A stretch of 48,756 nucleotides of DNA, taken from Basidiobolus ranarum. Taxonomy: Eukaryota; Basidiobolomycota; Basidiobolomycetes; Basidiobolales. Shown here one piece after another: positions 1 through 13,564 of the stretch. Both the position numbers and the translations under genes were made by a program. The notes beneath the pieces are model-generated. The model saw only the letters and a program-made list of their open reading frames with translations. It searched no databases and was not told the origin of the DNA. Location of the stretch: the NCBI GenBank assembly GCA_040143965.1, contig JASJQH010006895.1:1-48756 (forward strand), given 5' to 3'. Numbering within the stretch: the first letter of the stretch is position 1; each line of letters begins with the position of its first letter.

Positions 1-1
1 C

Positions 2-568
2 CTTATGCCTGTTGAAGATGTCTTCTCTATTTCTGGCCGTGGTACTGTTGCCACCGGTCGTGTTGAACGTGGTCAAGTCACCAAGGGTTGTGAAGTCGAA
101 ATTGTTGGTATGGGTGAACACTTCAAGACCACCCTCACTGGTATTGAAATGTTCCACAAGGAATTAGATAAGGGTATGGCTGGTGACAACATGGGTTGTT
201 TGCTTCGTGGTGTCAAGCGTGAACAAGTTCGTCGTGGTATGGTTATTTGCGCACCCGGATCTGTCAAGCCCCACAAGAAGTTCATGGCACAACTTTACAT
301 TCTTACCAAGGATGAAGGTGGTCGTCACACTCCTTTCGTAAACAACTATCGCCCTCAAATGTTCTTCAGAACTGTTGATGTCACTGCTATTCTCAAGCAC
401 CCTCCTGGTACCGCCGATGCTGACGAGAAGATGGTCATGCCCGGTGACAACGTTCAACTCGAATGTGAACTTTTAACTGATGTTGCCATTGAATCTGGTC
501 TTCGCTTCACTATTCGTGAAGGTGGTAAGACTGTCGGCACTGGTGTCGTTACCGAGATCTTGGATTAG
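2..568 (+). CDS. TUF1: Mitochondrial elongation factor Tu, C-terminal part
   Basis: Translation elongation factor that, as GTP complex, delivers aminoacyl-tRNA to mitochondrial ribosomes. The visible 188 codons cover the end of the G domain region through domains II and III: the domain II strand with [18 protein letters not shown], and the domain III block with the GGRHTPF and [10 protein letters not shown] motifs that contact tRNA and EF-Ts, ending in GVVTEILD. The bacterial-type sequence marks it as organellar EF-Tu rather than cytosolic eEF1A. The gene runs in from the left edge; the frame is open to base 2, so the ATG at base 5 is an internal Met. The GTP-binding motifs lie outside the window. 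Codon use is strongly biased (GGT, AAG, TTC), as expected for an abundant protein. Confidence 0.95.
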   Translation, partial: LMPVEDVFSISGRGTVATGRVERGQVTKGCEVEIVGMGEHFKTTLTGIEMFHKELDKGMAGDNMGCLLRGVKREQVRRGMVICAPGSVKPHKKFMAQLYILTKDEGGRHTPFVNNYRPQMFFRTVDVTAILKHPPGTADADEKMVMPGDNVQLECELLTDVAIESGLRFTIREGGKTVGTGVVTEILD

Positions 569-1033
569 ACTGTCACTTAGCCCACGCTTCCTATTTACGC
601 CTCTTCACTATTCTATATGTTCATTTGGTTGTCTAAACATTAGAAAGTACAAACATATTTCATCTCTACGATGAAGTTCATATATTTTCCTCTCTTGCAT
701 GATACATAATAAATCTCGTCAATTTTTAATTCATTTGGGTGTTCGTTCTCTTTGCACCGCACAACTCCCACAGACTTGTACTTTTAGAAGCACATATATA
801 TACACATACGGTAGATTGCGGAAGGATCAGAATCAATGGAATGAAGTAGTTTCAGTGTACGAAATGGCATATCCATTTTTATTGTTCGATAGATTTTACA
901 GACAGAAATAGGTAATTGAGAATTCAATTAAAAGTAAGATCAAATGAATTCTAATAAAGTATAGAATGTATACAGGGAGGATGAAGAAACAAAACAACAA
1001 ATTAAGAATGTACCAAACTCATGAATTTAGGAC
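569..1033. other. 3' intergenic region between convergent TUF1 and ADK1
   Basis: AT-rich spacer between two convergent genes. An AATAAA at 708-713 lies about 140 bases after the EF-Tu stop and is a plausible poly(A) signal. Short open frames here have no recognisable protein character. No other feature is seen. Confidence 0.6.
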
Positions 1034-1868
<835 letters not shown>

Positions 1869-2663
1869 AGTTGTTGAAAGTTACTATCAAATCCAAGGGA
1901 CAGCGTCACCGTTTCAAAAAAAACGACGACTCTTTAAAATACCGATTTACTCTCGCAAATCGACTGACTCTGAACACTTTTTTTTACATTTTTTTTCCCG
2001 ATATTTGGGGCAAAATGGGTCCAGAAATCTCGCGTGATATTCTTGACCCCCACTCTGATGGGCTACATCAAACAAGCTTCCAAAGCTAAAGTCAGTCCCG
2101 TATGTTACCCAAACTGAGTGATTCTAAAATGAAAACGGTCGATCTTCAATCAAGCTGACCTATTAACAATAGCTAGAAGCATGTCACTTGAATAACCTGA
2201 TGTAAGCAGATATATTAAAGCGTGTACAACGTATCCAGCGGAGTATGTACTTGGGAGATAACGGATGAACATCCATCTCGGCTAATAAAGCCGAACGGTA
2301 ACTTGCCTATCGGATTAGAAGCAGGCTTCCAGTTCCCAGGTAACTCTGGTAGGTTAAAATTCAAATTGATCGAATTTCTGTCCAGGTGTATTAGGTCCGA
2401 GAACCAAGTGACATTGTCGACTGGTCCTGGCCCTAGTCTGTAACTATAACTAACTCAAGTTATCATAGCTTGTCTAAACTAAATTGCTTAGATTTTATGC
2501 GCCCAAATCTGGTTTTACACTCAAATATATGAATCCTTTGGTTTGGGGAAAATTTCTATTTGACTTTGATGTCAATGAAATTTTAGTATTTTTTATTTGC
2601 TGTGATTCAAGCCTATTAGTAACCTGGGTATTATCATTGTACACATCCTTCTTTAATAATAAT
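1869..2663. other. Divergent promoter region of ADK1 and the CBP3-like gene
   Basis: About 800 bases between two divergently transcribed genes. It starts with homopyrimidine and homopurine runs near 1915-2000. Short frames such as 2222-2443 have no protein-like composition. No TATA box or known operator stands out. Confidence 0.5.
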
Positions 2664-3757
2664 ATGAACAAAGTGAATGTACGTATATAAACTAGACTCG
2701 CTTTTCCTTCGCTGTGCAAACTATAATATTCAATGCTTTTTATTTCCCCGTCTGTTAGAAAATCTACAGTATTCAGCGCGGTCTTTTGAATTTGCGTCGC
2801 CAAAATGCTAACGCGACCTTCCTGGGCAGCATAAACTGTTACCGCCAGGTATGCTTTATAAAGAGAATACTCTATTGAATACAATTTCTAATTTCACTTG
2901 GAAATAGAGCTATTCTACTGCTACTCCTACTAGTCAGAACAGTACCCCAAAACAGGAGGAAAAACCAAAAAGTTTGTTCGCTAAACTGATGAGTCCAGTT
3001 GTTGATTACTACAAACCAAAGTATCATGCCATTCAACTCGGAGAGAGATTTTACAAAACTTGTGCTAACCAAGGTTTTGATAAAGAATTTTACATTCAAG
3101 GTGGGAATGAATTGAGAAACATTTTTGTTGAAATAACTTTACTGATTTCCATTATGTGTGGTATCTTACAGGCTGCAATCTTCCTGACAATTTCCAAACT
3201 TGGTTTTCCATCACTCAACTGCATGTGTGGATGCTCATGGTCAGACTTCGACCAGAACCTAACGGAAAAGAAATTGTCCAGCAAATGGTCAACTTCTACT
3301 TCCTCGATGCTGAGCAACGTATTAAAGATGCGGGGGTAAATATTTATTAAAATTGGAGGTTTTCCGTGTAGTCTTAAAACTTACATATGAGTTTACGTCT
3401 TGTAGGTTACATCCGGCAAAATTGTCTCCACTACAGTCAAGGATTTAGTAGCAGGTTTCCATGGTGGTGTGATGGCTTATGACGAAGGATTGTGCAAGGA
3501 TGATGCGGTATTAACAGCTGCGCTATGGAGGTTTGTACTTACTGTTGGTTAGACATTCATCAGGTCAATGTTTTCTAACTGGTTGCCTACCATTCTACAG
3601 AAATCTCTTTACAACTATTTCTAGCCACCAGCATGGAAAAGAAATGGCTTACATGACACGCTATGTACGTGAGCAGTTATCACGCCTTGATAGTATTTCT
3701 TCCGAGAAGCTCCAGTCCGGAATTATGGAATTCACCCAACCTAAAGCCTCACTATAG
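2664..3757 (+). CDS. CBP3: Ubiquinol-cytochrome c reductase assembly factor, CBP3/UQCC1 family
   Basis: Mitochondrial chaperone needed for cytochrome b synthesis and complex III assembly. I model six exons: 2664-2678, 2759-2848, 2908-3100, 3172-3335, 3406-3530 and 3601-3757, giving 247 residues with all phases closing. The N-terminus is a convincing presequence (basic RGLLNLRRQ, then CYRQSYSTA around residues 27-36). The conserved Ubiq_cyt_C_chap domain follows, with LHVWMLMVRLRPE, DAGVTSGK and LTAALWRN, matching the family pattern including the AALWR motif, then YVREQLSRLDS near the end. The first exon is only five codons and rests on splice logic: the frame of exon 2 has no ATG and is closed upstream by a stop. 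An alternative acceptor at 2776 would drop six residues. Identity of the domain is firm; the exact start is less so. Confidence 0.85.
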
Positions 3758-4145
3758 ATTTCACCTTCATAGAATCTACACCATTCATTATATCGAGTTT
3801 CTTCCAATCCAAACCACATATTCTTCACTTCATTGGTCTATTGTTGCTACATCCTCCCCGCAAAATTCTAAAAGAATTATAGGTTTTAAGCATTTCCGAT
3901 AATTTATATATAAATTCACTGAAAATTAGCGAAATATTTTTTTTCCAACAAATTGTAAAATTGAGGGGCCATTGTTGCAAAAGCTACAGCCCCATACCCC
4001 ACATTGATTTCGCTTGGGGGTTCAGAAAGTTCGTACGCCATTAATCAAGGAAAAAAGTCCAACAAAATATCTGGGAAAAGCTCGCTCTTATACACCAAAA
4101 GCCTTTTATATTTGTTGAAAGTAAACTTTTGTAAATTTTACAAAC
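3758..4145. other. Intergenic region, CBP3-like gene to complex I subunit gene
   Basis: A 388-base spacer holding the 3' flank of the CBP3-like gene and the promoter of the next. It is AT-rich; no recognised motif or coding potential was seen. Confidence 0.5.
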
Positions 4146-4983
4146 ATGCCTGAAGTTGCTATAGAAACTCCTTACCCCGTTATTGATACAGACCCTCACT
4201 TTTTCCGGGTTGTACGTTATTTCCGTCTTCAAGATTATGCACTTTTAGCTGCTGGTACTGCTGGTTTCCCCGCTGCTATGCACCTCATGGGTAAGTTGTG
4301 TACCTTTTATCTTCACAGTTTTTTCTTCGAAACCAACGTAAAGATGTAAACAATACCTAGAAAGGAGTGTTTAGTTTTACATTAACGTGTTTGAATTGTA
4401 TTCATACAATACCCCATCTTAGTATCACTTTATTGAATTATATCCAATCGACTCACCTAGTATTTTCTTGAATCATTTAGAATACATTCACCCTTCTGGT
4501 GCTCGTTATAACCCCACTTTGTGGAGAAATGCTATGAGATCCTCCATTTTCTTTGGTGCTGTTGGAAGTTTCTTGCTCGCTTACCAAAACAGTAGTTGTA
4601 AGTATTCAGTATGAGTATTTCTCTCACAGTTTCAAGTTTAAATAACCCTATTTTAGTCCGTTTCTGGGGCTGGAGAGAGAACGAACGCGAGGTTAAAAAG
4701 GATTTCATTGAGATGAGACAAAAGGCTGTTGAAGGAAAGCCCTTGTATGGTGATTCCAATCTCAATGATTACTCTCAACGTGTTGCTGCACAAAACTCTC
4801 GTTACTCTGCTCTTAAATTTGGTAAGTGATATTATTATTATGATTTTCAACATACTCCTGACTAATCGGTAGAATCTGTATTTAGCGGCTGTTCCTTTCT
4901 TTAACTTTGCTAACCATAAGTATCATGGAGTTGATACCGATAAATACTACGAAGGAATTGATAAGAACAAGAATTTGGACTAA
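4146..4983 (+). CDS. NADH:ubiquinone oxidoreductase accessory subunit (fungal ~21 kDa, NUXM-like)
   Basis: Accessory membrane-arm subunit of respiratory complex I in the mitochondrial inner membrane. Four exons: 4146-4290, 4481-4597, 4657-4821 and 4886-4983, giving 174 residues. The N-terminus reads PYPVIDTDPHFFRVVRYFR, followed by two hydrophobic segments (YALLAAGTAGFPAAMHLM around residues 31-48 and IFFGAVGSFLLAY around 69-81), then a charged FWGWRENEREVKKD stretch. This order resembles the Neurospora 20.9-kDa (NUXM) family as I remember it. The length fits. The first ATG follows a short leader and gives the conserved start. Assignment is from pattern memory, not a search; the alternative is another small complex I membrane subunit. 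Confidence 0.75.
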
Positions 4984-5699
4984 TTGCTAATGCTAAATTA
5001 GCAAGATTTTCACTTCCAAATCAACTGGGTACTTTATTAACACCTTTGTTAGTGAATTTCAAATACAAATAATTATTTTACTTCTTATTTGGTTGACCAA
5101 CTCAATTTTAAAACTATTGCATCCCTTTGCCACCTTATCAACACGAACATCCACATCCTCAACAACCTTTTTTCTCATCATTATTTCACAAGGTACTTCT
5201 GAAACAATCATGAGGATTTTACAAGAATGACTTTTCTTTTATAAAATACATAAAACATGGGTTTATTCAAACCAACTTAGTACTGATGTGGATGGGTTTA
5301 TTTACTTTACCGAAAGTATCCATATAGAATGAGAAAGGAGGGCAACCGAGTCTATGGCAGTAGAGAGTTATCTGCGTGATATCTCATATTCATCTGTGAC
5401 AGGGGTAGCTTTATAAATGTAAAGACTGAACAAGTGTTAATTCTTTGGGAGAGCTGGGACATCGAGACAATTTGGAATTCATAAGTGATACTATTATAAT
5501 TCAGATGGAGTATGTGACCAAGGCTCTGTAGTCTTTACTAGTAGCAATCAACGCTCAGTAAGACTAAAGTTCGGCCCACCTGCGGGATTAGCGTGTGCAG
5601 TTTGATTCCAAGATAGGTAGGTGTGATCTCCAAGTTTTCTACATTCAACATAAATCATATCAGTTCTAGGTATCAAAACATTCTGAACAGTATGCTTTT
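4984..5699. other. Intergenic region between complex I subunit gene and CDC50 gene (convergent)
   Basis: About 700 bases between convergent 3' ends. Only short frames occur. A TTTGCCACC near 5125 resembles a reversed proteasome-associated box but lies at a 3' end with no proteasome gene nearby. No feature is called. Confidence 0.5.
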
Positions 5700-6993
5700 T
5701 TACCTTGGTTTATACAAATGTCTTGCGGTAAATAGTGCACCTAACACAACGCAGGCTACTCCAACGGCAATGTAGGCAATTCCAAGGAAAGGGTTTCGAC
5801 CTCCCAAGAAAGAGACAGTGGAGATAACAATTGCTTTGGTTCCTCCATACCTTTTTACATCAAAGTTCATGTCGATTACTACTTCATACTTTCCCTCCTT
5901 CATTGTTGCAGAGTCATTACGACCATAAAGCTTTCGAAAGTTCGGTAAACCAGCTGTACGCATCCATACTTGGAAATGTTCGTCTTGAGAAATATCTGGA
6001 GGTGGAAACTCAGGCGTGTACATCCCATTAGGGTATCGAACGGCCCAATTTGGAGGTGGCCGGATTTGGGTTAAATCAGTGTACCCAGATTTCTTATATT
6101 TTTGGGCATCAGAGGCCCATGCTATACCTTTCGCTCCAAACGCATAAGTTTCGTTATCTGCTTGGGCGCCGCCAGGAATATTGAGGAGTACGAAGTTACT
6201 TATGGTGTCTTGTTGACAAATTAGTGGATATCTTTTAAAGTGTGTACAGAACATGTTTACTATATCTTACCATTGAACATTGAATTGGCTATCAATCCGC
6301 AAGGGTATATAGCAATTCTGTTACCTGGATTGGTTCCATCTGTTGTAGTAGCTAATGGTTTACAATTGCTATTTTCTAGGGTAGCAACATCCACAGGAGT
6401 TCCTTTAAGTTGGTTAACATCAAAACTCTTTACATAACGCCGATGGTTTTGGAAGAAATTAGTCAATTTGTAGTATAAAAAGACCGGTGGTTTCAATGTA
6501 ACTGGGATGTCTAGCTTAATATAGCACCGGCTTATAGTTACATTAGGATTTGGCCCTAGCGGTACGGTCTCCACACGGTATTGTGGGACTGGTATTTTAG
6601 AAGTGCCGGGAAAGGCTGCACTAAAGGCGTTTGAAGGCATATATTGGTAAGTGTCCGAAGCACCAGCACAATTAGTATAGTCGATTACCAATTCGCTAAC
6701 CTAAAACACGATAATTTCATTAGCTGTTTGTGAGGTTACTATCGTATTTCTATAACTACATTATCACTAGCATACAACAACAGACCACCCAATGGAGCAA
6801 AGAGAATGCCGACAATAAAAAGTGTGGGTAAAACCGTCTTTGGTGTAAGAATTGGCTGCCAAGCTTTCAAACGCTGCTGTTTAAATGCCGTATCTATATC
6901 AGAAGGAATATCTTAGTTTGTATTCGAACTGAATGTCAACTATAATGAAATAGACGTACTTGCTGGCTTACGATTCTTTATTTCAGAGCTCAT
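5700..6993 (-). CDS. CDC50: CDC50/LEM3 family P4-ATPase (lipid flippase) beta subunit
   Basis: Non-catalytic partner of P4-ATPase flippases, required for their exit from the ER and activity in Golgi, endosome or plasma membrane. Four exons on the minus strand: 6993-6960, 6911-6760, 6700-6271 and 6208-5700, giving 374 residues. After a short cytosolic start come the signature [22 protein letters not shown]1 (about residues 40-62), a large lumenal domain with [24 protein letters not shown] and a tryptophan-rich [12 protein letters not shown] stretch, then TM2 ([19 protein letters not shown]) near the C-terminus. Intron 1 and intron 3 use AAG acceptors. Alignment of [16 protein letters not shown] to the family supports the second splice. 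Which of the yeast paralogues (CDC50, LEM3, CRF1) it matches cannot be decided here. Confidence 0.93.
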
Positions 6994-7766
6994 CTGCTAC
7001 AACAAGCTGTAAGGTGAGAGTCAATGATTACTGTACGTTTCCAAATCAAATAAGGTCACTATTCTGAAAAGCTATAAAAAGTTAAGGAGAGATTGAAGGA
7101 TAGTAGAGACTTTCACTTTCCAATAAACCAGCCTCATTGACACAGCCCAAACCCTACATCTAAATCGGCTTGGATGCATGGTGGTGCTTTAATTTCCACC
7201 AATCGTTTGGAATAAAGGGCTGTATCCTTAATTTTTTGTGACTTGAAGCGGAATAAATTAACAATTCTAATTTTAGGAGTCAACAATTTTGGGTAGTAAA
7301 AACACACTAGCATTTAGTCACATGCTTGATAGGTACGCTTATGTGTATTTTTAGTGATGGCATGCAAGCCAATTATTTGCACTGAATTATTACACCAAAG
7401 CCAAGGAGGATTTGAAATAACAATGTGCCAATTACCAGAGTTAAGATCGTGTCACATAGGTCTTAGCAATTGTTTAGTCCCAAAAAGTAAGCAATAGTCG
7501 CGATGGAAAAGTATTTATTGATTTACAAAGAAACGGAAAAACTGTGCAGAATTGCTTGGATACAGTGATGCAGTGAACGAAATACAGCTACAGAGCCATT
7601 TCAAGAGACAAATGCTGTAAACGATTAGACAAAAATACAAAATTGAATCTCAGTTACGTATTGAGAATTCTACAAAGAGAGATAAAAATAAAATGCGTGT
7701 ATATACAGAGGTACACCACTCTATATGACGAGGTATAGCTCCAGATTCTAGTATCAAGGGCGGCTT
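6994..7766. other. Promoter region of CDC50 gene and 3' flank of forkhead gene
   Basis: About 770 bases between two minus-strand genes. No open frame of note, no repeat and no recognised regulatory motif was seen. Confidence 0.5.
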
Positions 7767-9155
<1,389 letters not shown>

Positions 9156-9627
9156 TCGACTAATTGCTTATTTCGAACGAAGAACCTTACAAGTGGAGGT
9201 GTAATAGGGATAATGCAAGTCTAAGAGTAATAAATATTAAGGCCAAGAAGAACCTACAGAATAGGATAAAGTCAAAGTAAGCATGAACGCTGCTGATCCT
9301 TGTATTTATAGCAATCGCTGAAGGAACCATGCCCATGTTGTGTGGAGCGCAGAATTCATGACTTCACGATTGATGAAACAGTGGCCAATGTCAATATATG
9401 TGATATAGAGTATAGGTTCATTTGAATGCTTCTTTATGAGAAACTTTTAAAACGTTCTTCGTGAGCAGCAGTTGTCTCCAAACTCCAATTTTCTATCTGC
9501 TTTACTCGAGATCGTATGCTTCTATCACGTTCGGCACTGAATCATTAGCTTGTGTTCTTTCTAAAGATTCTTACTATGAAACAACTGGGATCTTTCAAGT
9601 ACCGATGCAAAATGCACCACGTAGGAT
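9156..9627. other. Upstream region of forkhead gene
   Basis: About 470 bases upstream of the forkhead start. AT-rich, no coding character, no clear regulatory site recognised. Confidence 0.45.
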
Positions 9628-9969
9628 TTAAGAATGTTTTATTACCATGTATCTACATACATTTGCATACCACGAAATACTACACCTTATTAGTACTTGA
9701 ATGTGCATAGACATCACCATATTCTCCGCCATTTCGAGCTCGAGAGCTTTTCTCTTCTTTTTACCAATTAATTCCATTTTAGCTCGGATGAGTGAGTTGG
9801 CTGTATCTACACAGCTTACACGACTTACACGACTTACATAGCCTACATCCACTCCACCTATCAATGTAATATCTATTTCTTTTTCCATCAACCAACCACT
9901 GATCTTACCCCAGGTCTGCACTGAATTTGGCATTGTGTCTGTGACAAGCCCAAGTGAGTGAGTGAACAT
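9628..9969 (-). CDS. Unrecognised open frame, possibly part of a spliced gene
   Basis: A 113-codon frame starting with ATG in the 1.3-kb divergent spacer between the forkhead and kexin A genes. The composition looks protein-like in the first 80 residues (SVQTWGKISGWLMEKEID, then ITLIGGVDVGY and a basic KKKRKALELEMAE segment) but I recognise no family. The frame extends upstream to a CTAAG that could be an acceptor, so it may be an exon of a longer gene. It contains a 9-bp near-triplicate (GTAAGTCGT, GTAAGTCGT, GTAAGCTGT around 9812-9838) whose units look like splice donors, which argues that part of it may be intronic. No function is offered. It may be spurious. Confidence 0.3.
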   Translation of the reverse strand: MFTHSLGLVTDTMPNSVQTWGKISGWLMEKEIDITLIGGVDVGYVSRVSRVSCVDTANSLIRAKMELIGKKKRKALELEMAENMVMSMHIQVLIRCSISWYANVCRYMVIKHS

Positions 9970-10427
9970 CAGTGTGAACGACTTGATGTTGTCTTAGTAA
10001 GCCATTTTTGACGCCCATGACTGGTATTAGCCGAATTAGAATTTATGAATTTGACTAAAATCTAAGCAATCATCAGATTTAGAAGTTACCCTGAGTAGCT
10101 TATTTATTATATCTAAAATACACTCAATCACCTTAGTTGATCTGACACCCAAAATGAACTGGTTAAGCTACAAAATTGGTAGCACGGGTTAATGTGGGGG
10201 TAACTTCAATCCTATGTTCCATACTCATATCCCCTCTCTCCTTTAAAGATAATTCTCATCCAAAATCCTTTGTGCACCTTTAAGAGATACTTGTTATACC
10301 ATATATTTATTCTTCACTAATTGGGCATTCACTTACTCTCTAGCAATATTTGTTTCTGCACGAACAATCTATACCGTTGCTCATCTATAGTTTTCCCTGT
10401 ATTTTTACTATTCGTAAACCTTTCACA
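9970..10427. other. Upstream region of kexin A
   Basis: About 460 bases before the kexin A start, ending in a pyrimidine-rich stretch (CTCTCTCC near 10235). No defined promoter element could be assigned. Confidence 0.45.
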
Positions 10428-13132
10428 ATGCGGTGTATTCGTAGGATATTTCTTGCAACTTCGGTCCTACTACTCGCTCACTCAACTACATCGAGTTTAC
10501 CCGATTGGCATGGTCAGCAAAACCATGATACTCACGAGTATTACACACTGAAATTAAATACACAAAGAGTATCGCCTCTAGAAATCGCTTCTTTACTTGG
10601 CATCGATTATGTTGGGGATGTAGCAAATATAGGTGACTATCACTTATTCTCTTGGCGAAAGAATTCTATTCATCCCCATGGCTCAGTGGAAAAGCGTTTC
10701 ACACAGCTAAAGGAAGATCACACTGTTGGAAATCTGAAAAAACGAGAGTTACAGCTGTTCGATCAAGTGGAAGGGCAACTCCAAAAACAAACTCTCAAAA
10801 AACGAGTTAAGCGCTTTATAGCAGCGCCAGGACCTCCACCTCCTGATGTTACGGAAGAACCAACAACAGAGATAAAGAAGATTACTTCTCAATCGATAGC
10901 TAATTCTTTTGGGTTCCATGATCCTGGATTTCCAAACCAATGGCATCTCGTAAGTGTGAAATATCTTTTATCTATCACTCTAAGGTTGCGTTAGACCTTA
11001 ATATACTAATCAACGCTCTCTAGTTTAACGACGTTACTTTAGGCAACGACATGAACATTACCGATGTATGGCGACAAGGTAAAATTATTAAGTCTTCGGA
11101 ATGTATTATATGATTGCTAACTTTTTTGTTGAATCAATCAGGCATAACAGGCGAAAACGTAGTAGTTGTACTGCTAGATGATGGCCTAGATATGACAAGT
11201 GATGATCTTAAAGCGAACTATGTGAGTTGTATATAATTTGATTCAAATCTGGATTTGAGTACTCATAATTCATTTACGTTAATGAAAAGTTCGCTGAGGG
11301 CTCTTATGATTTCAACAATCACGTAGCTGAACCAAAGCCTAGATTATTCGATGATTATCACGGAACCCGTTGTGCTGGCGAGATCGCAGCTGCTAACAAC
11401 ACAGCCTGTGGTGTAGGAGTAGCATTTGGTGCCAAAGTAGCAGGTAGGTTTATTAATATGATTGTTTAGAATTTGCCATAACATAAAATATTCATGTTGT
11501 TAGGCGTCCGAATCCTCTCCGGGGAAATTAGTGATGTTGATGAGGCTTTGGCTTTAGTGTACCAAAATCAAAAGAATCATATCTTTTCGTGTAGCTGGGG
11601 ACCTCCGGATGATGGACAATCCATGGAAGCCCCTAGTGAACTTATCCTTGACTCCATGATCAAAGGTATTAACGAGGGACGTGGTGGAAAAGGCAGTGTC
11701 TTTGTGTTTGCTACTGGCAACGGCGGCAATAATGACGATAATTGCAACTTTGATGGGTATACTAACAGCATATACACAGTATCAATCGGTGCTGCAGATA
11801 GAAATAATGGGCACCCATATTATTCGGAAAAATGTTCTGCTCAATTAGGAGTTACATACAGTAGTGGGAATGGTGGTGGCAATTACATTTACACTACCGA
11901 TGTTGGTAAGAATACTTGTACTAATCGCCATGGAGGTACATCAGCTGCTGCACCACTAGCCGCTGGTCTTTTTGCACTTGTACTCTCAATTCGCCCTGAG
12001 CTTAATTGGCGAGATATTCAACACCTTGCTGTTAATACGGCAATTCCTATTGCTTTAGACGACGATGATTGGAAGGACACAGTAGCTGGCCGTAAATTTA
12101 ATCACAAATACGGCTATGGTAAGCTAGATGCTTATCAACTGACAGAAGCAGCAAAGGTGTATAAACCCGTAGCAGCCCAAGTTCAATTTACCTCCAATGC
12201 AATCCATGTTAATCAAACCATTCCATCCGACCCCTATGGATTAAACAGTACTTTTACGGTGTCTGAAGAAAGTCTCAAAAATCAAACCTTTGGAAAACTG
12301 GAACATGTTACAGTCAAGTTGAATGCTGAGCATCAGCGACGTGGCGATATCATTGTGCATTTGATCTCACCAAACAACATTACGTCCGAGTTGTCGCCAG
12401 GAAGAAGATTTGATGAAAACACCGAAGGTTTTAGAAATTGGACTTTTATGTCTGTCAAGCATTGGTAAAGCATTTTACTTGATTCAAAACTAGCAAATGT
12501 TCTAACTTCTCTCTAGGGACGAGCCACCAATGGGAGAATGGACCCTTCGTGTGATAGATCGGGAAAACCCAGACAAGACGGGAAAACTCATTGACTGGAC
12601 CATCAGCTTTTTCGGATCTAAAAGCGAGGTCACGGTGACGCCTATCCCTACCCCCACCGAGGTAGCTTCAACGCAATCTCCAACACAGTATCCTCAAAGC
12701 GAACATGAAGGTAGCGAGGTATTGACCTCATCGACCCCAAATGTACTTTTATACAGCGTGCTCGGTATCTTTGGCACTATTAGCATGGTGACGGCAGCAT
12801 TCCTGGTTCATAGACACTACGTTCGAAACAAAGGCACTCGCGAATCCTACGATTTTGATACCATTGGATCCACGAATAACAATCATGCAACAAGGGTTGG
12901 AATGCTTGAACAGGTGCGCAGATACTTCACCAAGTCCGGCAATCAAGATGCTGAAGATTCTCAAGATGCTTTGCTAGGTAACAAGAATGAAAGTGATGTC
13001 AATGCTATGTCCGAATTCGTTGATGTGGAAATGACACCTAGAGTTGATCAACAAGAACACTTTGACATAGGGGAGGTTAGCGATGAAGAAAATACCGAAC
13101 TTAATCCAGACAGTTCGGACTCAAACGAATAG
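10428..13132 (+). CDS. KEX2: Kexin-type proprotein convertase, paralogue A
   Basis: Ca2+-dependent serine protease of the late Golgi that cleaves precursors after Lys-Arg and similar dibasic sites. Six exons: 10428-10949, 11024-11078, 11142-11221, 11290-11443, 11504-12464 and 12517-13132; 795 residues. In order: a signal peptide (IFLATSVLLLAHS), a prodomain ending in KKRVKR (the likely autocleavage site, residues about 122-128), an S8 catalytic domain with Asp205 (LLDDGLD), His243 ([11 protein letters not shown]), Asn343 (ATGNGG) and Ser417 (GGTSAAAP), a P domain with HQRRGDIIVHLISP, a Ser/Thr/Pro stalk, a TM segment near residues 666-690, and an acidic cytosolic tail. The tail has YDFDTI at about 702-707, close to the TGN retrieval motif known from yeast Kex2. 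All catalytic residues are present. A second copy lies at 33885-36433. Confidence 0.96.
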
Positions 13133-13564
13133 TTTCTACTAAATTAGAATCTTTGTAAATTGAGCACTACATCTATCCTAAACACATAATACTATTATTT
13201 ATTACTGTTAAAATAAAAAGATTCACACCTTAACAATATTTATTATGGTAAACAATTAATGAGCCAAAATTGCAGGGCTTATATTTAAGAAATCTAAACA
13301 AACAATCCAAGGGTGTGATGCCCTACGACCGAGGAATGGCCCAATCGTTACGCGTCTACGAGGGAATCGTCCAGGGTGTTTACAAAAACCAAAACAATAG
13401 TGATGATACTCGATGTGGAGTTGAAAACAAATAACAGTCGTGATCAATACCATCCTTCCACAATCATACCTTCAGCCCTTTGTACTCATTCTCTTTATTC
13501 CTAATATTCGTCATTTACTTACAACGCTAGTTCATACGTTTTTTATAGTAAATTAGTAGCGATT
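13133..13564. other. Promoter region of MCM7
   Basis: The 432 bases between kexin A and MCM7. It includes AATAAAAAG-type poly(A)-like sequence near 13210 for kexin A and the ACGCGT box listed separately. No coding potential. Confidence 0.55.
13350..13355. promoter_or_regulatory. Candidate MCB-type box (ACGCGT) upstream of MCM7
   Basis: A perfect palindromic ACGCGT about 215 bases before the MCM7 start codon. In yeasts this hexamer is the MBF binding site that drives G1/S expression of replication genes, MCM genes included. A 6-mer can occur by chance (ACGCGT also appears inside the TIM54 and forkhead coding regions), so the function here is inference from position and gene class. Confidence 0.45.

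Noticed and set aside
5125-5133. TTTGCCACC, the reverse of a proteasome-associated GGTGGCAAA box
   Set aside because: It lies between two 3' ends with no proteasome gene nearby, and the real proteasome gene has no such site upstream.
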